Shown here one piece after another: positions 58,548-64,000 of a stretch of DNA of 64,000 nt; positions within the stretch are counted from its first letter, which is position 1; each line of letters begins with the position of its first letter. The translations under genes and the position numbers were made by a program. The notes below the pieces were generated by a model that saw nothing but the letters and a program-made list of their open reading frames with translations, had not been told where the DNA came from and ran no database searches. Source of the stretch: Mucor racemosus (taxonomy: Eukaryota > Mucoromycota > Mucoromycetes > Mucorales > Mucoraceae); contig JAPEHQ010000021.1 of NCBI GenBank assembly GCA_027405735.1, forward strand, positions 124,001 through 188,000, in the 5' to 3' direction.

Positions 58548-58832
58548 ATGTTTTCTACTCCTTTGAACTGTCCTGCTACTTGCGAATTATGTGGTCAATG
58601 GATGCCTGGTCATAGTGTAAGTGTATTTTTATGTTTTTCAAATGATATTGTTATCTAACAAATAGAATAGAGCAGTTGCCCTAGAAGTGGCGTGCATCCC
58701 TCTCAATGGTCTATGAATAATGTAGATCCAATGAATTTGCAAGAATATAACGACAATTTTGAAGAATCTACCACATTTTCAATCAATTGGTCACACGCAA
58801 ACAACTTACCTGAAGCAGAACAAGAAGAATAA
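58548..58832 (+). CDS. Small Cys-containing hypothetical protein
   Basis: Exons 58548-58616 and 58671-58832 join in frame to 76 residues. The N-terminal part MFSTPLNCPATCELCGQWMP has Cys8, Cys12 and Cys15; a fourth Cys at 26 sits in HSSSCPRSGVHPSQW, so one small zinc-binding knuckle is possible. The rest is acidic and Asn/Gln-rich (NLQEYNDNFEESTTFSINWS). A TATA box, pyrimidine-rich leader and consensus intron (GTAAGT...AATAG) support a real gene. No family recognised, and no signal peptide. Confidence 0.6.
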
Positions 58833-59013
58833 ATCTTATTACAACGAATTACACACACACAAACACACTCACATATACATACAAATACACATTCATGAAA
58901 CAAACATAGCTAGCATCTTACAATGTATTACAACAAATTACAAAATATATCACTTTTTTATTACTATTTTTATATGCATTTTTATTAAATAAATTACTCC
59001 TTCTCATTGCAAA

Positions 59014-62000
59014 TTATTTATAATTGACAGAATGTTGGTTTTTAAATATTTCATTTCGCATAATAGCATCTAAATCGCTTAATGCAACTCTTGCTTGATA
59101 CCGTGTAAGTTCATCAGGATCTGTTTCTTCAATATATCTTAATGTGCGATATGTTCTTCTGAGGCTTTCTGTTGGATATTCATATAATGTTTGAGATGCT
59201 AAACCTCTAAAAAGAGATAGAATCAAAACAGTGGCAGCTGACATTTGTGTGTTAGATAATCATAGTAGGCTACATGTCTCTTACATAAATACCTCGTCTC
59301 ACTTCTGCTGTTTTCTCAATTTCTAGAATGTTCAATACCCAATCTATTAATTCACTCATTTGAGATGAAAGAGCAACAGGACATGTTTGGCATGCCATAC
59401 TCAATAGAGATAAGGCTGATACACGAAGATTACTATCTTCATTCCTTCTTGCTAATACTGTTTCAAGAGGTTTTACCAATGTATTCACTTTTGAAAAATG
59501 TGTTAGTCTCTATTGTTTTTTTATTGAAAAAAGCACAGCATACCATATTTTCCTAATGCATCACCGCATCGCTGAATTGTTTGTAACAATGCTTCACCAA
59601 TACGAAGTCTATTATCTAATTTTTGATCAGCATCACTATAAATCTCGCCCAATTTTTTGATAATTTGATTTCCATAAGCATCAGTCATGGCTGATAAGCC
59701 TTTAACGGCATTTAGATATATATAACTGTCTTCGTCTTGTACTAATCTAACAAAAATATCTAATAATTGATCAAGTCCTTCTCCAGAAGAAACGAGAGGG
59801 TCTTTAGCCAATGCCATTTCTTTCAACATGCCCATTCCATGAGCACGAATAGGTAAAAGATCATCTTGTAGTGATTTCATGGCATCTCTGTATTTTTCTT
59901 TACTTGCTTCTAATGATGTACCTGATGTTTGTTTCATACCAGACATTTTTTGTGCAGACAAGTATGATGTAATTGCTAATAAAACCTCATTGACAGATTC
60001 CTGTACAAGTTCAAATGGATATTTTTCTAGTTGTTTTAATGGTTCCACAGATGCTTTTAAAAGTTGAATCGCTTGATCACCTAGTTCATCGTTTTCATGA
60101 AGAACAGCACGTATTAAATTAATAGCTAAAACCAATGATTCAAAATCATCTTCTAATGAAAATTGTTCATCATGAGCAGCATCTTGAATATCCTGTAATT
60201 CTTGTTGATCTACTATATTTGCGATATCAGGAAAATGACTATTATTACTTTGCTTTCTCTTTTCCTTCTTTTTAAATAATCTCTCCACATGATCTTGTAC
60301 AATATTGTTTGCAAATGAAATAATTTGTGTTGGTTTACCAAGAATAGTGGGTCCCAATGTATCCAACATTCCCATAATAAGATGAAGCGTTAACAAAATA
60401 CTGTAAACAATTCTTAATTAGCGCACATTTTTTTACGCCAAATAAACAATATAAAATATGACATTTACACTTTAGGATCTTGTTTTCTTGATTGTAGCGA
60501 TGAATACTCATTTAGTAAAAACACAAAAAAATCACCACACAAATCAGCGTTATCACCCATTTGTAAAAATTCAACCAAAATCCCTGCATGAATAGGCAAT
60601 TCATTACCAGCGAGTAATTTAGGTGATCTAAAATAGTTTTAAAATGATATTTTCCATACAAACAAACAAACATTTACCTTCTTAATCGTAGTACAACGCC
60701 ACCTGAAGGTCCTGGAGCAAAGTATGCCACACGAGCGCCACTTAAATCAACCTTATCCAACAATATGCGCTTTAATTCACGGATAGCATCCGATGTAGTT
60801 GTTATACGGAAATAAGTAGATAACAAATCTAGAACTGTTTCTCTTAATCTTGACTTGGAATGTACCGTAAATTCGTACAAATGATATAAAGGCGCAATAG
60901 ATGATGATAAAAATGTTTGAATGACATCTGGTGATGGTTCTCCTCCAATCATAACACGATGAAGTGTATGTAGTAGGGTTGTTAATGCATCTTCTGACAA
61001 GGATACCCGATCCATATTACTACTATGATCAATTGTATCATATTCTGTTGTATTCCATGCAGTTAATAATGGTCCAACAATTCTATCCACAATATAAACC
61101 TTGGCAAGATCTGCATGTTTTCCTATAATGCGTCCAATAATAAATGTTACTGCCTGACATGTGGGTGATGATAATGGTTCTTTTTCAAGCAATTCTAGTA
61201 ATTGTGGAGTAATTATAGCATAATAACTTTCAATCGATGACATTTGTTGTGGAACTGATAAAATCAACTTTGATATACTTTCTAATTGGGCTAGTTGTAC
61301 TACTGCTAGTTTTAGTCAAAATACAATTTTAAAATCATTTGTTCTTACATTGATCTACATGGCCAATTGTGAATTCTAATATAATAGCAACTCCATTTGG
61401 TTTTAATAAAATACGAGAAAGAAATCTACCACAAATTGTACGAAGCCAATTAGGTACAGGATGAAGGGGCGAGTTACCCAAAAGCGCCATTAATGATTCC
61501 ATGGCTCTGGGTAGATCAGACCGATCAAATAACCACATGAACATACGAGCACATTTATCCCTTTCTTCTCTTTTGAGTCCAACATGCTTTTTAACCTGTT
61601 GCATCATATTTCCTGGTGTCATGAGTATTGCTGATGATGTTGTCTCAGTAGCAGATGTTTGTAATTGTTGCTGAAATGCTGATGTAGGTGCGTAAGCTAA
61701 CTCTAATAAAGCTGCATATAAATCTGGTAAATGACGAGACATTAAGATCGAGGCAACGGTTGTATAACTTTTACTGCTCGGCACTTTTTCGCTATGTGCA
61801 ATGACATCCACTAAAGGCGTAACTAAACGAAGTAATGAATATATTGTTTCTGTAGATATTGTTTGCGGTTGATGGTCTTGTTGATCTTTTTCATCTTTTG
61901 ACAGCAATTCTGATATATAAAAAAGGTAGCTTTAGCCATGTTAAATTATGTTAAATGAATGCAATAATATACCATGGTTTGTATAGCCAGATTTCACTCT

Positions 62001-62487
62001 TTTTGATAGAGGAACACCCACGCCAGGTAGAAAACAAGGATAAAATCCCCAAGATATAATCACTTGAAGCAATGTATGTATTAATCTAAAATCTCTTACA
62101 CCTAGATAGTCTTTATCGCCTTCGTTTACTAATAAATTTATTTGCATAAATTTTCTATTAACTGATCAATAACTCTATTTTTCCTCACCTCCTGATTCAC
62201 AAACAACTAATAAAGCTGTTTGAATTTCTAATAATACTTTCAAACATTCATCTACAAAAGCTTTTCGAGGTTCTTTATTGTTTGTGTCGATCTCTAATTT
62301 CTCAAGTCGATTTACAAGTGTTTCCTCAATTGAACCTAAGGTTTTAAATATATTAATCTCGAGATTAATGAAAAATACAGATTGTATATTCACCCTCTTC
62401 TTTAATTTCTACTTTTTCTCCCACTAGTTGGTGGGCCTTCAATAAACATTCTTTCAAATTAACTTTATCTTGCTCATGATTTGACAT
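59014..62487 (-). CDS. RTP1: TANGO6/Rtp1-like HEAT-repeat protein
   Basis: Yeast Rtp1 assists assembly and nuclear import of RNA polymerase II; animal TANGO6 is linked to Golgi organisation. Nine exons (62487-62394, 62335-62189, 62128-61973, 61909-61349, 61305-60678, 60627-60469, 60400-59544, 59487-59293, 59237-59014) join in frame to 1006 residues, usual for the family. The whole protein is helical HEAT-like repeats. The C-terminal half holds the conserved DDLLPIRAHGMGMLKEMALA, YIYLNAVKGLSAMTDAYGNQ and VNTLVKPLETVLARRNEDSN, then LRVSALSLLSMACQTCP (the RTP1_C1/C2 region). The exon 6 donor is the second of two overlapping GTs (60468), needed to keep frame. The N-terminal start MSNHEQDKVNLKECLLKAHQ is preceded by AT-rich DNA. 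Confidence 0.9.
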
Positions 62488-63865
62488 TTTTAACAACTTG
62501 GAAAAACTAAAGAACTAGTTGACAGAAGTTCATCGAAAGCTTAATAATAAAGAGAAGAAGCAGTCAGCAAATGCGTGTCGGATTATGTTCATAAACAAGC
62601 CTTGTAATGTTTACACCTTTCGTTTCTTTCAATTCGAATTCATTGTAAACATAAATTGTTCTGTAAACATGTTGACCAGCTCGAAGAATATAACCAACTA
62701 ATGTAGAGTATTGAAAGAATATGTTGCTTAGAAACCTTCAGTTACATGTAAATTTTGCCCCTTTCATCTCCCAGTTTAGCTTTTTTTATGAAGCAAATTA
62801 ACATTAAAATCGTCATCTAATGCGTGCTACTGATTCCAAGTATTATTTCAAATAGCTATATATTTTTATTCTAGATGAATAATGATAAATAACCCCAAAA
62901 ACTGGATATTTGACGAGAATTCTCTGAATTTTCATACACATACCGCTTGAAAAAATGAAATTCCGACCTCAAAAAATCCTTGCAATTACTCATGGTTTTT
63001 TTTGAAAATTTCATTATCGGCGATAACTCAACGAAAAATTGAGCTACAGAGCTGTAACAGTATGCAAAATGTAGCTACGAACCTGCTCTATTGCATACAA
63101 TTATCAACTGCTGTATTTCATTATTAAAAATTCTACTTTTTCCAGAAAAATCGATTTTCAGTTTTTTCAATTTAATTTAATATTTCTGGTGAAAAAAACT
63201 AAAAGAAATTATATCATTGTATACTCCATAAAAATCTGCGTAGGAAACCTTAGAAACGAAAACACTGGTTATTATTCGATTCATTGCAATTTTTTGGATT
63301 TTCTGTTTTTTGTGTTTTTTTTTTTGGGAAAATGGAAAAAAAAATCTTAACCGTTTCACGCCCCGCTTTGTCTCATTTTTAGCTGTCTGGTACCCTTTCG
63401 AGTGCCATCTACAAATGCAAAATAGGCAAATGGAACGTCTTGTTTGCAGAAGTATGCAATTATGGCATTTTGAAAAATACACGAGTATGCTGATAACTTT
63501 TTTCTTTCTTTAAAAACACATAATAAGCAGAATATAACTGTTTGTATGCAACTTTTTTTTAAGAAAAAAGACTACAAAAGTCGAGGTATTCGTATGTTTG
63601 AAGAATTGTTTTTGGTTGTATAACTAAATGTCAAAATACATGCACTGTAGCGAAGCGAAGCCTTTCATTTCAAGATTATGTCGATATTTTTTGATTTTGA
63701 AAAACTTTATTTTTTGTTACGTTTCACTTTGATCGCAGAGGGGTAAATGTAAAAAGGGACACCTTTTCGCTATTGATCAGCTTCTTAAAGGTTATGTAAA
63801 ATGTGTATTTACTCGATAATCACCTTTTTTTTTTATTCGATAGTAGTACTTGTATAATAATTAGA
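62488..63865. other. AT-rich intergenic region
   Basis: 1.4 kb between TANGO6 and the partial gene at the edge. A stretch at 62990-63110 has GATAACTCAACGAAAAATTG, which resembles the ATCTCNACGAAAAATCAATA arms of the dispersed repeat family, so a diverged related fragment is possible. No gene recognised. Confidence 0.5.
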
Positions 63866-64000
63866 CTACTCCTCTACAGCAGTAGCGGTAGCATCGGTGG
63901 CAGCAGCAAGAGCTGCATCATTAGCATCCTGCTCCTCCTTGACCTCAGTCTTCTTTTTTACAACTCTCTTTCTCTTTTTAGTTCTCTTGGTAGCGAGAGG
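63866..64000 (-). CDS. 3' end of an unidentified gene with basic then Ala/acidic tail
   Basis: The last 44 codons and TAG stop of a gene that continues past the window. They read PLATKRTKKRKRVVKKKTEV, then KEEQDANDAALAAATDATAT and AVEE. The KRTKKRKRVVKKK stretch looks like a nuclear or nucleolar localisation signal or RNA-binding tail. Codon use is richer in C-ending and AAG codons than most neighbours, suggesting high expression. Not identified; a ribosomal or nucleolar protein would fit. Confidence 0.6.
   Translation of the reverse strand, partial: PLATKRTKKRKRVVKKKTEVKEEQDANDAALAAATDATATAVEE

Overview
The window is nuclear DNA of a filamentous fungus, most likely an early-diverging one of the Mucoromycota (Mucorales type). 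Genes are split by many short introns (about 40-90 nt, GT-AG), intergenic DNA is very AT-rich, and the gene content fits. It includes a chitin synthase fused to a myosin-like motor, inositol-phosphorylceramide synthase, Rer1, Sed5, Bfr1, Ltv1 and Tango6/Rtp1. A large Fanzor-type gene is also present, a family known from this group. No prokaryotic operons, CRISPR arrays or tRNA genes were recognised.

Layout. 1-1028: decayed minus-strand coding remnant and AT-rich DNA. 1029-6704: motor-domain chitin synthase. 8350-9594: ER-anchored E2 enzyme (UBE2J1 type). 11225-12314: decayed F-box/LRR-like gene. 12420-13278: RER1 with an 11-nt exon. 13830-17451 (minus): three-exon, 1169-aa Fanzor (eukaryotic TnpB relative) with an intact RuvC triad and zinc-finger cysteines. 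18117-18274: MITE-like inverted-repeat element. 18381-19398: Nudix hydrolase. 19705-21021 (minus): AUR1. 21636-23522 (minus): LTV1, divergent from BFR1 (23801-25457).

25458-32930 is accessory: one copy of a three-copy repeat family, a broken PIF/Harbinger transposase and about 4 kb of unassigned AT-rich DNA. 32931-45815 is gene-dense: TVP15-like protein, alpha-arrestin-like protein, ECD/SGT1-family protein, SED5, a polyQ/SAP-domain protein and an SAM methyltransferase.

45816-55372 is a mobile-element zone. It holds two further copies of the repeat family in opposite orientation. One is interrupted by a 664-bp AAGC-rich transposon with a 10-bp target duplication. The other is interrupted by a 756-bp solo-LTR-like insertion (TG...CA, 4-bp target duplication). 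55373-58832 holds a WWE-domain-only mini-protein and a small cysteine-containing gene. 59014-62487 (minus) is a nine-exon TANGO6/RTP1 gene. The last 135 bases are the 3' end of an unidentified basic/acidic-tailed protein.

Several host genes serve secretory-pathway and cell-surface functions (RER1, SED5, TVP15, UBE2J1, AUR1, BFR1, arrestin, chitin synthase), but nothing suggests a co-regulated cluster. The most unusual locus is the Fanzor gene with its long N-terminal extension and structured flanks. The nested insertions are the next most informative feature.
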